A stretch of 64,000 nt of DNA, taken from contig NC_015945.1 in the NCBI RefSeq assembly GCF_000224085.1, forward strand, positions 2,181,501 to 2,245,500, read 5' to 3'. A model generated the notes under the pieces. That model was given only the letters and a program-made list of their open reading frames with translations. It ran no database searches and had not been told where the DNA came from. This DNA is from Allomuricauda ruestringensis DSM 13258 (lineage in GTDB: Bacteria; Bacteroidota; Bacteroidia; Flavobacteriales; Flavobacteriaceae). A program made the translations under genes and the position numbers. Of the stretch, positions 44,109 to 52,139 are shown piece after piece (position 1 is the stretch's first letter; each line of letters starts with the position of its first letter).

Positions 44109-45437
44109 ATGGAACAAGGTAATTATTCAGTTGGGTTGGATATTGGAACTACCAAGATAGTAGCTATCATCGGTAGGGAAAATGAGTATGGAAAGATAGA
44201 GGTTTTGGGCACCGGACGATCTAAAAGTTTGGGTGTTCACCGTGGGGTGGTCAACAATATCACACAGACCATTTCGTCCATTCAACAGGCGGTGGAACAA
44301 GCCGAGTTGAATTCAGGCCTAAAAATCGGTTCTGTAGTGGTGGGTATTGCGGGTCAGCATATTCGAAGCCTGCACCACAGCGATTACATAACCCGACCCA
44401 ATTCCGAAGAAGTAATAGATAACGATGACTTGGATAAGCTGTGCAACCAAGTGTACAAATTGGTAATGCTTCCCGGTGAGGAAATTATCCATGTGTTACC
44501 GCAAGAGTACAAAGTGGACGGGCAGTCCGAGATCAAGGAACCCGTGGGTATGTACGGCGGTCGATTGGAAGCCAACTTTCATGTAGTGGTAGGGCAAGTG
44601 TCATCCATAAAAAATATTGGAAGGTGCATCAAAAGTGCCGGATTGGATTTAGGAAACATCACTTTGGAACCCCTAGCCTCCGCAGATGCAGTTTTAAGTC
44701 AAGAAGAAAAAGAAGCCGGTGTTGCTTTGATCGATATAGGTGGTGGTACCACGGATCTTGCCATTTTCAAGGATGGTATCATCCGTCATACCTCCGTTAT
44801 TCCATTTGGGGGCAATGTGATTACCGAAGATATTAAAGAAGGTTGCTCCATCATCGAGAAACAGGCCGAACTCTTGAAGATAAAGTTTGGTTCCGCTTGG
44901 CCGGGAGAGAACAAGGAAAACGAAATTGTCTCAATTCCAGGTTTAAGAGGTCGTGAACCCAAAGAAATCACCTTAAAAAACCTTTCCAAGATTATTCATG
45001 CCCGTGTGGTGGAGATTGTGGAGCAGGTTTATGTGGAGATAAAGAACTATGGGCACGAGGAACAGAAGAAAAAATTGATCGCAGGAATTGTCCTTACCGG
45101 TGGGGGAAGCCAACTGAAGCATTTAAAGCAGTTGGTGGAATACATTACCGGTATGGATACAAGAATCGGTTACCCCAATGAGCACCTTGCGGGCGATTCC
45201 GATGAGGAAGTTGCCAGTCCATTATACGCAACTGCTGTTGGATTGCTGATGAATTCCTTGGAGGCCAAAAAGAAAAACCACGTAGTGGATCAAGAAGAGA
45301 TGCACGAAGATGAGGTTTTGGTAGGCCAAGAACACGATATGGGAGCCAAAACAAATGTGGCTTCGCATACGGAGAGAAAATCCATTTTTGACAAATGGTC
45401 AGAAAAGTTGAAGGACTTTTTGGACAATGCAGAATAA
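44109..45437 (+). CDS. ftsA: cell-division protein FtsA
   Basis: Actin-like ATPase that anchors FtsZ to the membrane. It has V-G-L-D-I-G-T-T-K-I near residue 8, the phosphate-2 loop L-I-D-I-G-G-G-T-T-D-L and G-I-V-L-T-G-G-G-S-Q-L. The C-terminal 20 or so residues (S-I-F-D-K-W-S-E-K-L-K-D-F-L) form the amphipathic membrane-targeting helix. An acidic linker of about 50 residues precedes it. ftsZ follows after 27 bases. Confidence 0.96.
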   Translation: MEQGNYSVGLDIGTTKIVAIIGRENEYGKIEVLGTGRSKSLGVHRGVVNNITQTISSIQQAVEQAELNSGLKIGSVVVGIAGQHIRSLHHSDYITRPNSEEVIDNDDLDKLCNQVYKLVMLPGEEIIHVLPQEYKVDGQSEIKEPVGMYGGRLEANFHVVVGQVSSIKNIGRCIKSAGLDLGNITLEPLASADAVLSQEEKEAGVALIDIGGGTTDLAIFKDGIIRHTSVIPFGGNVITEDIKEGCSIIEKQAELLKIKFGSAWPGENKENEIVSIPGLRGREPKEITLKNLSKIIHARVVEIVEQVYVEIKNYGHEEQKKKLIAGIVLTGGGSQLKHLKQLVEYITGMDTRIGYPNEHLAGDSDEEVASPLYATAVGLLMNSLEAKKKNHVVDQEEMHEDEVLVGQEHDMGAKTNVASHTERKSIFDKWSEKLKDFLDNAE

Positions 45438-45464
45438 TAACCTCATAAGAGAAACACAACTGTC

Positions 45465-47468
45465 ATGAGTAAGAACACTGAATTTGACAATATAGCTTTT
45501 GATTTGCCCAAGAACAAAAGCAACGTAATTAAAGTTATAGGAGTAGGCGGCGGCGGAAGCAACGCTATCAATCACATGTTTCAGGCCGGTATCAATGGAG
45601 TGGATTTTGTAATCTGCAACACCGATGCGCAGGCTTTGCAGAACAGCTCAGTATCCAACAAAATTCAATTGGGAGTAACCTTAACCGAAGGATTGGGTGC
45701 TGGAGCCAACCCCGAGGTTGGAGAGCAGGCAGCTTTGGAAAGCATGGAGGATTTAAAGGGTATGCTGGATAACAATACCAAAATGGCATTTATTACCGCA
45801 GGAATGGGTGGAGGAACCGGTACTGGAGCAGCCCCTGTTATTGCTAAGATCGCCAAGGAAATGGATGTTCTTACGGTCGGTATTGTTACCATGCCGTTCC
45901 AGTTTGAAGGTGCCATGCGTAACAAACAAGCCCAGATTGGGATTGAGAAACTGCGCGCCAACGTAGATTCATTAATTGTTATCAACAACAACAAACTTAG
46001 AGAAGTATACGGTAATCTTGGGTTTAAGGCCGGTTTTTCTAAGGCGGATGAGGTATTGGCCACTGCGGCAAGAGGTATCGCAGAGGTAATTACTCACCAC
46101 TACACACAAAATATTGACCTTAGGGATGCCAAGACGGTACTTTCCAATAGTGGAACGGCCATTATGGGGTCTGCGGCAGCTTCAGGCTCGGCAAGGGCTA
46201 CCGAAGCTATTATGAAGGCACTGGATTCACCATTGTTGAACGATAACAAAATTAACGGAGCCAAAAACGTATTGTTGCTCATTGTTTCCGGTTCCCAAGA
46301 GATTACCATTGATGAAATCGGAGAAATCAACGATCATATCCAGATTGAGGCCGGTCATGGAGCCAACATCATTATGGGTGTAGGTGAAGATGAAAACCTA
46401 GGTGAAGCCATTGCTGTAACGGTGATTGCCACAGGTTTTAATGTGGATCAGCAGGATAACATTGTAAATACGGAGTCCAAAAAGGTATTTTACACCTTGG
46501 AAGATGAGCAAACAGCAGAACAAGATTTAACTCCTGAAGCTACATCGGTACAGGAAGTTAAAGTTGAAAAAACACCGGTTTCTGAACCAGAACCAACACC
46601 TGAACCAGAACCAGCGGTAGTGAAACATACATTGGAGATGGAGGATGAAAAAGAAGACGCCTCCCAAAAAATGGAGGTCAAGAATCCAGAATTGATCCCA
46701 ACGACCAACTATATCCGAAATTTCAATGTGTTCTACGAAGAAGTGGTTGCCGAACCTGTAGAGGATGACTTTGTGATCATTGAAGCTAAAAATGTAATCA
46801 ACAATATTGATGTTGTAGATGCTGAAGAAGTATCTTCAAAGAGTAATGAGGACCAGTTCACCTTAAGCTTTGATATGCCATTGAACACTCAGCCTGAAGA
46901 GGAAGAGGATGACAAAGAGCACACGGTAACCTTTAACTTGGATGATGGTGTAGGGGATGTGGAAGTGAACGATTATGTGGAAGTTAAGCCCGTTTTGGAA
47001 TATAAAAAAGAAGGTGAGACCCGATACGACTTGCAAGAGTACATGGAGTTGGAAAACAAGTTGACGGGGGCCAAATCCAAAGCGGAAACCCATGAGCCAA
47101 AACTGGTGGAGAACGAACTGGTTTTTGAGAAGAAGACCATAAAGAAGGCTGAAGGAAAAAGTGAAGGTTCTGGACAAAACGAAGAGACCATCAATAATCT
47201 AGACCCAATGAACAGTTCCATCAGCGATATTTTAAAGGATCGTGCCGATGAGCGTAGAAGAAAGTTGAAAAACTTCAACTACAAGTTCCAGAACAATAGG
47301 AGCAGTATAGACGATATTGAAAAAGAGCCGGCCTATAAACGTCAGGGAGTGGACCTAAACGATGTTCCAAAAGAGCAAAAGGTATCAAGAACCTCTTTGG
47401 GCGAGGATAGCAACGATGATTTGCAGTTGCGTTCCAACAACTCTTTTTTGCACGATAATGTTGATTAG
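45465..47468 (+). CDS. ftsZ: cell-division GTPase FtsZ with very long C-terminal region
   Basis: Tubulin-like Z-ring protein. The N-terminal 320 residues are canonical, with G-V-G-G-G-G-S-N-A near residue 27 and the GTP loop G-G-G-T-G-T-G-A-A-P. At 667 residues the protein is nearly twice the E. coli length. After residue 325 or so comes an acidic, Glu/Pro/Asp/Val-rich linker of about 250 residues. A C-terminal peptide E-P-A-Y-K-R-Q-G-V-D-L (from residue 621) resembles the FtsA/ZipA-binding peptide. A further tail ends N-N-S-F-L-H-D-N-V-D. Last gene of the dcw run; a terminator follows. Confidence 0.96.
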   Translation: MSKNTEFDNIAFDLPKNKSNVIKVIGVGGGGSNAINHMFQAGINGVDFVICNTDAQALQNSSVSNKIQLGVTLTEGLGAGANPEVGEQAALESMEDLKGMLDNNTKMAFITAGMGGGTGTGAAPVIAKIAKEMDVLTVGIVTMPFQFEGAMRNKQAQIGIEKLRANVDSLIVINNNKLREVYGNLGFKAGFSKADEVLATAARGIAEVITHHYTQNIDLRDAKTVLSNSGTAIMGSAAASGSARATEAIMKALDSPLLNDNKINGAKNVLLLIVSGSQEITIDEIGEINDHIQIEAGHGANIIMGVGEDENLGEAIAVTVIATGFNVDQQDNIVNTESKKVFYTLEDEQTAEQDLTPEATSVQEVKVEKTPVSEPEPTPEPEPAVVKHTLEMEDEKEDASQKMEVKNPELIPTTNYIRNFNVFYEEVVAEPVEDDFVIIEAKNVINNIDVVDAEEVSSKSNEDQFTLSFDMPLNTQPEEEEDDKEHTVTFNLDDGVGDVEVNDYVEVKPVLEYKKEGETRYDLQEYMELENKLTGAKSKAETHEPKLVENELVFEKKTIKKAEGKSEGSGQNEETINNLDPMNSSISDILKDRADERRRKLKNFNYKFQNNRSSIDDIEKEPAYKRQGVDLNDVPKEQKVSRTSLGEDSNDDLQLRSNNSFLHDNVD

Positions 47469-47505
47469 TAGTGTTTAAATTAATGTCCATTTTTAATGGA
47501 AAGCA

Positions 47506-47545
47506 TAAACCCGGAAGTAGCGAAACTTACGGGTTTATTTTTTAT
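47506..47545 (+). terminator. terminator of the dcw cluster
   Basis: Arms TAAACCCG (47506-47513) and CGGGTTTA (47530-47537), with an inner AAGT/ACTT pairing, then a T-rich run. It lies 38 bases after ftsZ. Confidence 0.8.
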
Positions 47546-47550
47546 CTTCG
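47543..47550 (+). promoter_or_regulatory. -7 promoter element before yqeY
   Basis: TATCTTCG, one base from TAnnTTTG, 18 bases before the yqeY ATG and directly after the ftsZ terminator. No -33 element identified. Confidence 0.4.
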
Positions 47551-47568
47551 CGAACTAAATCAGAACAC

Positions 47569-48021
47569 ATGGGTTTGCAAGAAAAGGTGATGACAGAAAT
47601 GAAGGCCGCAATGAAGGCAAAAGATACCGTTGCCTTGGAATCATTGCGAGCAGTTAAGTCTGCTATTTTGTTGGCAAAGACCGATAAGGGTGGTGGTGCT
47701 GAATTGTCCGAGGAAGACGAAATTAAACTGGTTCAAAAATTGGTGAAGCAACGCAAGGATAGTGCGGCGATTTACCAAGAGCAAGGTCGTGAGGACTTGG
47801 CAGAACCAGAACTGGCACAGGTAGCCGTTATCGAAAAGTTTTTACCAGAACAGCTAACCGAAGAGGAAATAGAAAAAGTAGTTGTAATGACCATTGACTC
47901 TGTTGGCGCTTCGGGAATGCAAGACATGGGCAAGGTAATGGGAATTGTTTCCAAAGAATTGGCCGGACAGGCCGACGGGAAAACTATTTCTGCCATAGTC
48001 AAGGCAAAATTGAGTTCATAA
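47569..48021 (+). CDS. GatB/YqeY domain protein
   Basis: A 150-residue helical protein related to the tail domain of the GatB subunit of tRNA amidotransferase. It has the family look: L-R-A-V-K-S-A-I near residue 27, V-Q-K-L-V-K-Q-R-K-D-S-A, and L-P-E-Q-L-T-E-E-E-I followed by M-G-K-V-M-G. The role is not settled; stand-alone YqeY proteins are thought to bind tRNA. It lies between ftsZ and a tRNA gene. Confidence 0.92.
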   Translation: MGLQEKVMTEMKAAMKAKDTVALESLRAVKSAILLAKTDKGGGAELSEEDEIKLVQKLVKQRKDSAAIYQEQGREDLAEPELAQVAVIEKFLPEQLTEEEIEKVVVMTIDSVGASGMQDMGKVMGIVSKELAGQADGKTISAIVKAKLSS

Positions 48022-48030
48022 ACAATAAAT

Positions 48031-48104
48031 GGCCCAGTAGTTCAACTGGATAGAATATCAGATTTCGGCTCTGAGGGTTGGGGGTTCGAATCCTCCCTGG
48101 GTCA
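48031..48104 (+). tRNA. tRNA-Arg, anticodon TCG
   Basis: A 74-base cloverleaf. The acceptor stem is GGCCCAG/CTGGGTC with one G-T pair and discriminator A. The D arm is GTTC/GAAT, the anticodon stem TCAGA/TCTGA with loop TTTCGGC (anticodon TCG), and the T arm GGGGG/CCTCC with loop TTCGAAT. The 3' CCA is not encoded (CAA follows), so it must be added after transcription. It starts 9 bases after yqeY and is followed by a terminator. Confidence 0.93.
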
Positions 48105-48112
48105 CAAAGAAG

Positions 48113-48142
48113 AAAAAGCAGGCTATTTGGCCTGCTTTTTTT
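48113..48142 (+). terminator. terminator after tRNA-Arg
   Basis: Stem AGCAGGC/GCCTGCT with a 6-base loop, flanked by A5 and a run of seven T. It also faces the end of the convergent gene at 48166. Confidence 0.9.
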
Positions 48143-48165
48143 GTGAGTCAACGTTCTTACTTCAC

Positions 48166-48699
48166 TTATTGTTTGTCGTAGGTGAGAATTTGCAAACCAT
48201 CATGAAACACTTCGCTCTTGGTCAAATTCCAGCGGGAGGCCGTGTTGGAATTCCCAAACAATCTGGTGCCTTCAGCCAAAATAATAGGGTTTAGCTTCAA
48301 TTTTAGTTGGTCAATCAGATTATGGTCCAATAGCCAACCGGCAAATTCGCCACCACCGCACAAATAAATGTCCGTTTTGGAGTTTTCTTTTATTTCTTTT
48401 ACCCGATCAATAGACATTTTCTCAATATGTACATTATCGGCCAGATTTTCCAATTGCATGGATTCGGAGAAAATATGGTGCTCCATGTTGGGATAGGCAG
48501 CTTGCCCAGGTTCTAGACCAAATTTATAACCAAACTCATACGTTTTTCGCCCCATAATAACGGTTTCAAACCTAGAAAGATCGGACTGATACTTTTCAAC
48601 TCCTTCACCCTGAAGGATGAATTGGCTGATATCGTCATTCTTCCCGGCAATAAAACCATCCAAGGAACTTGCTACATAATAAATAATCTGTTTCATCAT
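48166..48699 (-). CDS. RibD C-terminal/dihydrofolate-reductase-fold protein
   Basis: A 177-residue protein with the reductase fold of RibD-C/DHFR. It has V-A-S-S-L-D-G-F-I-A-G at the start, M-G-R-K-T-Y-E (NADPH-binding type) and G-G-G-E-F-A-G-W-L-L near the C-terminus. Such stand-alone proteins are common and mostly uncharacterised. The start Met-Met-Lys at 48699 is chosen because the frame upstream overlaps the preceding gene and is not family-like. The stop of the NTF2-like gene is 7 bases upstream, so both belong to one unit. Confidence 0.88.
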   Translation of the reverse strand: MMKQIIYYVASSLDGFIAGKNDDISQFILQGEGVEKYQSDLSRFETVIMGRKTYEFGYKFGLEPGQAAYPNMEHHIFSESMQLENLADNVHIEKMSIDRVKEIKENSKTDIYLCGGGEFAGWLLDHNLIDQLKLKLNPIILAEGTRLFGNSNTASRWNLTKSEVFHDGLQILTYDKQ

Positions 48700-48706
48700 C
48701 TTTGTT

Positions 48707-49114
48707 TTATTCGAATGGTTCAAAACAGTCATAGTTTCTCTGACTGATGATTTTACCATCTTCAAATTCATAAAATTGGGCAAAGTAGGCTTTCATTTCG
48801 GAACCTGGATCTAGTTTTCCAATGGGTATGGCAAGTATACCGGTCCAAACAGCTTCAATAATCACTGTTGTTCCAAGGGAATGAGTTTTTACAATTTCAT
48901 ATTTTTCACTCTTCAACACATTTTTTCCTGCTTTCCCCGCTTCTTTTAAAGCATCTAGGTTTCTAACAGCCTTGCGTTTTGTCAAAGTGTTGGGAAATTC
49001 GATTTGTTCCACATCAGGATGATAAAAAGGAATCAACTCTTCAAAGCTTTCTCGGTTTTCCAGTGTGTGGAGAAATTTTTTAACAGTTTCTTCTAGATTC
49101 ATTTTTGTAGACAT
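48707..49114 (-). CDS. NTF2-like/SnoaL-type small protein
   Basis: A 135-residue α+β-barrel protein. An N-terminal helix (E-E-T-V-K-K-F-L-H-T-L-E-N-R) leads to P-F-Y-H-P-D-V-E near residue 29 and the strands Y-F-A-Q-F-Y-E-F-E-D-G-K-I near the C-terminus, the usual end of SnoaL-like nuclear-transport-factor-2 folds. Members include isomerases and ligand-binding proteins; a function cannot be assigned. Second of three genes (DinB, NTF2-like, RibD-like), 16 bases after the DinB stop. Confidence 0.85.
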   Translation of the reverse strand: MSTKMNLEETVKKFLHTLENRESFEELIPFYHPDVEQIEFPNTLTKRKAVRNLDALKEAGKAGKNVLKSEKYEIVKTHSLGTTVIIEAVWTGILAIPIGKLDPGSEMKAYFAQFYEFEDGKIISQRNYDCFEPFE

Positions 49115-49130
49115 TTTATGTTAGTGATTA

Positions 49131-49664
49131 TTATAGTACTCGCTTAGCTTGCTGAACATGGCGTTGGTTGTGGAATATTACAAACCGCAATGTGTCGCCA
49201 AGTCTTAGATTGATCCATTTGGATAGCGAAGTCGGGGTTTTTAATTTGGTGAGGTTTGTGTTGTTGGCTTCGTTCAAATGCTCTAACAATTGTTCTTGTT
49301 GGTAGATGAATCTGTCCAAAACCGATTTGTCCAGTGAACTGTTAATGGGATTCATCGATTTAAGGGTTTTCATCTTGTTCAATTTTTCTTTCGGTTTTAT
49401 GGTGTTGGCAAAGTAATTCCCCAAAAAGCCACTTTTAAATGTTGCTGATTTGGGGTGTTTGGAATTTAGTATGCTCTTTTTGATTTCCGGAATGTAGAAA
49501 TCACCATACCTGTTCAAGTGCTCAATGCACTCCAAAATGCTCCAGCTATTGTTTGTCTTTCTGCGGTTGAGCTCTTGTTCCGAGAGTGTTTTAAAAGTTT
49601 GTACTTCGTTCATGTTGACCTTGGTGATTTTGATAAGGTCGTGAATCAATTCATCTGATTTCAT
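49131..49664 (-). CDS. DinB-fold protein
   Basis: A 177-residue four-helix-bundle protein of the DinB/YfiT type. S-W-S-I-L-E-C-I-E-H-L near residue 45 and the C-terminal H-N-Q-R-H-V-Q-Q-A supply the three histidines that usually bind a metal. Members include thiol-dependent transferases such as bacillithiol S-transferases; substrate unknown here. It is the first gene of a three-gene unit. Another DinB-like protein lies at 53662-54147. Confidence 0.88.
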   Translation of the reverse strand: MKSDELIHDLIKITKVNMNEVQTFKTLSEQELNRRKTNNSWSILECIEHLNRYGDFYIPEIKKSILNSKHPKSATFKSGFLGNYFANTIKPKEKLNKMKTLKSMNPINSSLDKSVLDRFIYQQEQLLEHLNEANNTNLTKLKTPTSLSKWINLRLGDTLRFVIFHNQRHVQQAKRVL

Positions 49665-49720
49665 GGTATTTAGTTTTTGTGCAAACTACAGTTGGTTACA
49701 ATGGCTTTTATTGATTAAGA

Positions 49721-50257
49721 TCAAGATTTTTTCAATCTGGATAGGGTTTCCGGGGTCATTCTTAAATAAGAAGCAATGTGCTTATTGGGTATTTCCTGAA
49801 ACAGTTGTGGACTTCTCTTTAAGACCCTTTGGTAGCGTTTTGCCGGGGAAGCTGTTAAAATGTCCTTTTCCCTTTCCAATAGTTGTAATATAAGTTGTTC
49901 CATAATGGTGTCCCAGATTTGTTTGTTACGCTCATTACAGTTGATCAACCTGAAAAAGTTGGTTTTTGAAATTACTTTCAGCTCAGATTTTCTAATGGCT
50001 TGTATGTATACATCGGACGGTTTTTCAGACAGAAAGCTGTCCAGGGGAGCAACAAAGTCCTTTTCGTAGCCAAATCTGATGATATGCTCTTCATAGTCGT
50101 CCAGAATAAAGATTTTTATGGCCCCTGCAATAATGTAATAGAGGTTGGTGTCTGTACTTCCGCTTACCTTTAGGTATTCGTTTCTTTTCAGGGAAACTTC
50201 TTTTTTCCATAGGTTTTCTTTATCTATTTGATGGTACAGTGTTTGGATAATATCCAC
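49721..50257 (-). CDS. Crp/Fnr-family transcriptional regulator
   Basis: A 178-residue regulator. The N-terminal cyclic-nucleotide-binding-like β roll includes Y-Y-I-I-A-G-A-I-K-I-F and G-Y-E-K-D-F. A short C-terminal DNA-binding region (I-P-N-K-H-I-A-S-Y-L-R-M-T-P-E-T-L-S-R-L) ends the protein soon after. The ligand-binding residues of true cAMP receptors (R-x-A in the phosphate cassette) are not seen, so the effector is unknown. It lies 56 bases upstream of the DinB gene on the same strand and may control it. Confidence 0.86.
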   Translation of the reverse strand: MDIIQTLYHQIDKENLWKKEVSLKRNEYLKVSGSTDTNLYYIIAGAIKIFILDDYEEHIIRFGYEKDFVAPLDSFLSEKPSDVYIQAIRKSELKVISKTNFFRLINCNERNKQIWDTIMEQLILQLLEREKDILTASPAKRYQRVLKRSPQLFQEIPNKHIASYLRMTPETLSRLKKS

Positions 50258-50294
50258 GTTGGTCGATTTTTGAGGTTTTATTGTAAAAGTTGGT

Positions 50295-50846
50295 TTACCT
50301 ATTTTTATTCTTGGCCATGATTGATTCGTAATCTGCTCTGGTGAGTTTCCATTGGTTCACCATTTGTTCAAAATTTGATGCGCCGGGAACGGTCAGGTAT
50401 TGTTTTATAAATGTAAAACCGATTTTTTCCACTACTTTGTTTGGTGCTGGGTTAAGGGCGTATGGTTCACAGTACACTTCTTGTAGTTTCAGGTTTTTGA
50501 AGTAGAAAGGAAGCGACTTTTTTATGAGTGCTGCCCCAAAACCTTTTTTTCTGTTCATGTAATCCCAAATGTGTAAATGCATAAAAGCTCTTTTTCCGTA
50601 TTCAATTTGGTTAAGGTTGGAACAACCAATGGATTTATTATCGTAAAGCCAGGTTAAAAAGTAGGCTTTCCGTTTTTCCATGGCCACGCCAATTTGATCG
50701 TTCACCAGCTTTTCTATCTGTTCCCTGGTGGGTCTTTTTTTCAAATCTACCCCCAAATCCAACAAATATTGATCGGAAGCATTTAACCAGTATTGAACAA
50801 AATCTTCAATGTCCCCTTTGTTCATTTCCCGGACGGATAGTTTCAT
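50295..50846 (-). CDS. GNAT-family N-acetyltransferase
   Basis: A 183-residue acetyltransferase. After the start M-K-L-S-V-R-E-M comes the acceptor domain. The acetyl-CoA region is reduced to G-F-G-A-A-L-I-K-K-S near residue 125, followed by E-P-Y-A-L-N-P-A-P-N and E-K-I-G-F-T, the usual last GNAT strand. The start at 50846 is preferred: the longer frame begins in a dispersed repeat (50875-50905). Substrate unknown. Upstream lies a 424-base repeat-rich gap. Confidence 0.85.
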   Translation of the reverse strand: MKLSVREMNKGDIEDFVQYWLNASDQYLLDLGVDLKKRPTREQIEKLVNDQIGVAMEKRKAYFLTWLYDNKSIGCSNLNQIEYGKRAFMHLHIWDYMNRKKGFGAALIKKSLPFYFKNLKLQEVYCEPYALNPAPNKVVEKIGFTFIKQYLTVPGASNFEQMVNQWKLTRADYESIMAKNKNR

Positions 50847-50936
50847 TTGTTTAGGTTCGAGTTCATGTACAGGGTTTGACACGAATTGCACTAATTGGCT
50901 CGAATGTAAAATTCAATAATCGATATCCAAGTTCGA

Positions 50937-51020
50937 ACTTCCGACGTTTCGACTGCCCCTTCGACTGCGCTCAGGGTGACAGCTCAACGTGACACTTTGG
51001 ACATCGGGCATCAAGCACCA
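50937..51020. repeat. 84-base perfect direct repeat, copy 1
   Basis: Identical over 84 bases to 51098-51181. Contains CTTCGACTGCGCTCAGGGTG, a module also found in reverse orientation at 33261-33346. It lies in the gap 50847-51270, which has no gene. That gap also holds a sequence (50875-50905, TTTGACACGAATTGCACTAA then TTGGCTCGAAT) repeated with one mismatch and one gap at 52032-52061. Confidence 0.9.
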
Positions 51021-51097
51021 AACACCAAATTCCAAAAATCAAATTCCAAATTCCAACAATTCAATAACCGAATAACCGAATAACTGAGTAACTCCAG

Positions 51098-51181
51098 ACT
51101 TCCGACGTTTCGACTGCCCCTTCGACTGCGCTCAGGGTGACAGCTCAACGTGACACTTTGGACATCGGGCATCAAGCACCA
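51098..51181. repeat. 84-base perfect direct repeat, copy 2
   Basis: Second identical copy, 161 bases after the first. The spacer and the following 89 bases are made of short repeats of the type ATTCCAAATTCCAA and AATAACCGAATAACCGAATA. Confidence 0.9.
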
Positions 51182-51270
51182 GATTCCACGCCCCAAACAA
51201 CCTAAAACTTGAAATCTGAAACAAGAAACCACTTCCGACTTCTGATATCCAACATCGGACTTCCAACAAT

Positions 51271-51849
51271 TCAATAACTTATTCCAAGCAGGGAGACGGT
51301 TTCCTCGTAGGTTTTTGGCATTTTACTGGCCATACCGTTGGCCTGGGCCATGTTAGCGGGTACCAAGACATAACGAACTGCATAGTCCAAGCTTTGTGCC
51401 ACATTTATGGCAGTACCATGGCCTTGCATGTTGAACCGGAATCCTTCCCATATAACATCATCAGTAGAAAATTTGCCATACCTGAAATAATAGGAACTAC
51501 CACCTTCAAAAGAACTGGTAAATGGTAGTCCAAGTATTATAGTGTCAGCCGTCTTTAAATACATCATGGCAATGCCGCCATTTTCCACATATTCCATTAT
51601 ACCTTCCACCGGAATATCCATGTAGGCCCATTCCGCAGTTACTTTCTCGGTCCATTCAATGTCGATCCACTCCGAGGCAATTACATTGGCGTTCCCATCT
51701 TGTCCATCTTGCCCATCTGCACCATCTTTTCCAGCAGGTCCTTGTAATCCTGTTTCGCCATCTTCTCCCGAGCATCCCAATGCCAAGGATAGACAAATTC
51801 CTATTGAGAAAAGGAAGATGTTTTTTAGCAAAGTTTTTTTGGTTTTCAT
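51271..51849 (-). CDS. collagen-like-repeat lipoprotein (paralogue A)
   Basis: A 192-residue lipoprotein. The signal peptide ends L-A-L-G-C, with the lipid cysteine at residue 26. Residues 28-54 are nine uninterrupted Gly-X-Y triplets rich in Asp, Pro and Gln (G-P-A-G-K-D-G-A-D), a collagen-like stalk. The globular C-terminal part (55-192) ends in the phrase R-Y-V-L-V-P-A-N-M-A, shared with the neighbour at 52140-52742. Acidic residues at +4 and +5 after the lipid cysteine could serve surface export, but this is inference. Domain of unknown function; expression probably independent, as both flanks are repeat-rich. Confidence 0.82.
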   Translation of the reverse strand: MKTKKTLLKNIFLFSIGICLSLALGCSGEDGETGLQGPAGKDGADGQDGQDGNANVIASEWIDIEWTEKVTAEWAYMDIPVEGIMEYVENGGIAMMYLKTADTIILGLPFTSSFEGGSSYYFRYGKFSTDDVIWEGFRFNMQGHGTAINVAQSLDYAVRYVLVPANMAQANGMASKMPKTYEETVSLLGISY

Positions 51850-51944
51850 AGTATTTACGGATTTATGTTGCCTTATATAAATAACCCGACAGGTTAAAAA
51901 ATATGGTATGAGAAAAATACCTGCCGGGTATCTGGTTTAAAAAG

Positions 51945-52139
51945 TTCAAGTTCAAGTTCAAGAGTCAAGATCTATGCCTACGGTAGGCAGGCAAATCTCA
52001 AGCATCAAACTTCTGACATCCGACTTCCAGCTTTGACACGAATTTCACTAATTGCTCGAATCAAATATCAAACATCGAACTTCAAACATCGAACTTCAAA
52101 CTTCCGACTTCTGACATCGAACATCTGACATCCAAGAAC
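51945..52139. repeat. repeat-rich gap between the two collagen-like genes
   Basis: No gene. Contains a GCCTACGGTAGGC hairpin (about 51975), the 30-base sequence shared with 50875-50905 (at 52032-52061), and a run of near-repeats of the units ATCGAACTTC and ATCTGACATC over about 80 bases (52060-52136), like those at 51230-51270. Confidence 0.7.

Noticed and set aside
46973..47278. Long antisense frames opposite ftsZ
   Set aside because: Serine/phenylalanine-rich antisense translation typical of acidic coding sequence; no support as a gene.
31895..47468. Missing murF and ddl as deletion within the cluster
   Set aside because: Genes abut or overlap with no remnants, so these genes are more likely located elsewhere in the genome.
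48166..50846. Genomic island of foreign DNA
   Set aside because: Accessory in content, but there is no integrase, no transposase and no flanking attachment-site repeat. The tRNA-Arg nearby is not duplicated at the other side as far as I can see.
50937..51181. CRISPR-like direct repeats
   Set aside because: Only two copies, 84 bases long, with a low-complexity spacer and no cas genes in the window.
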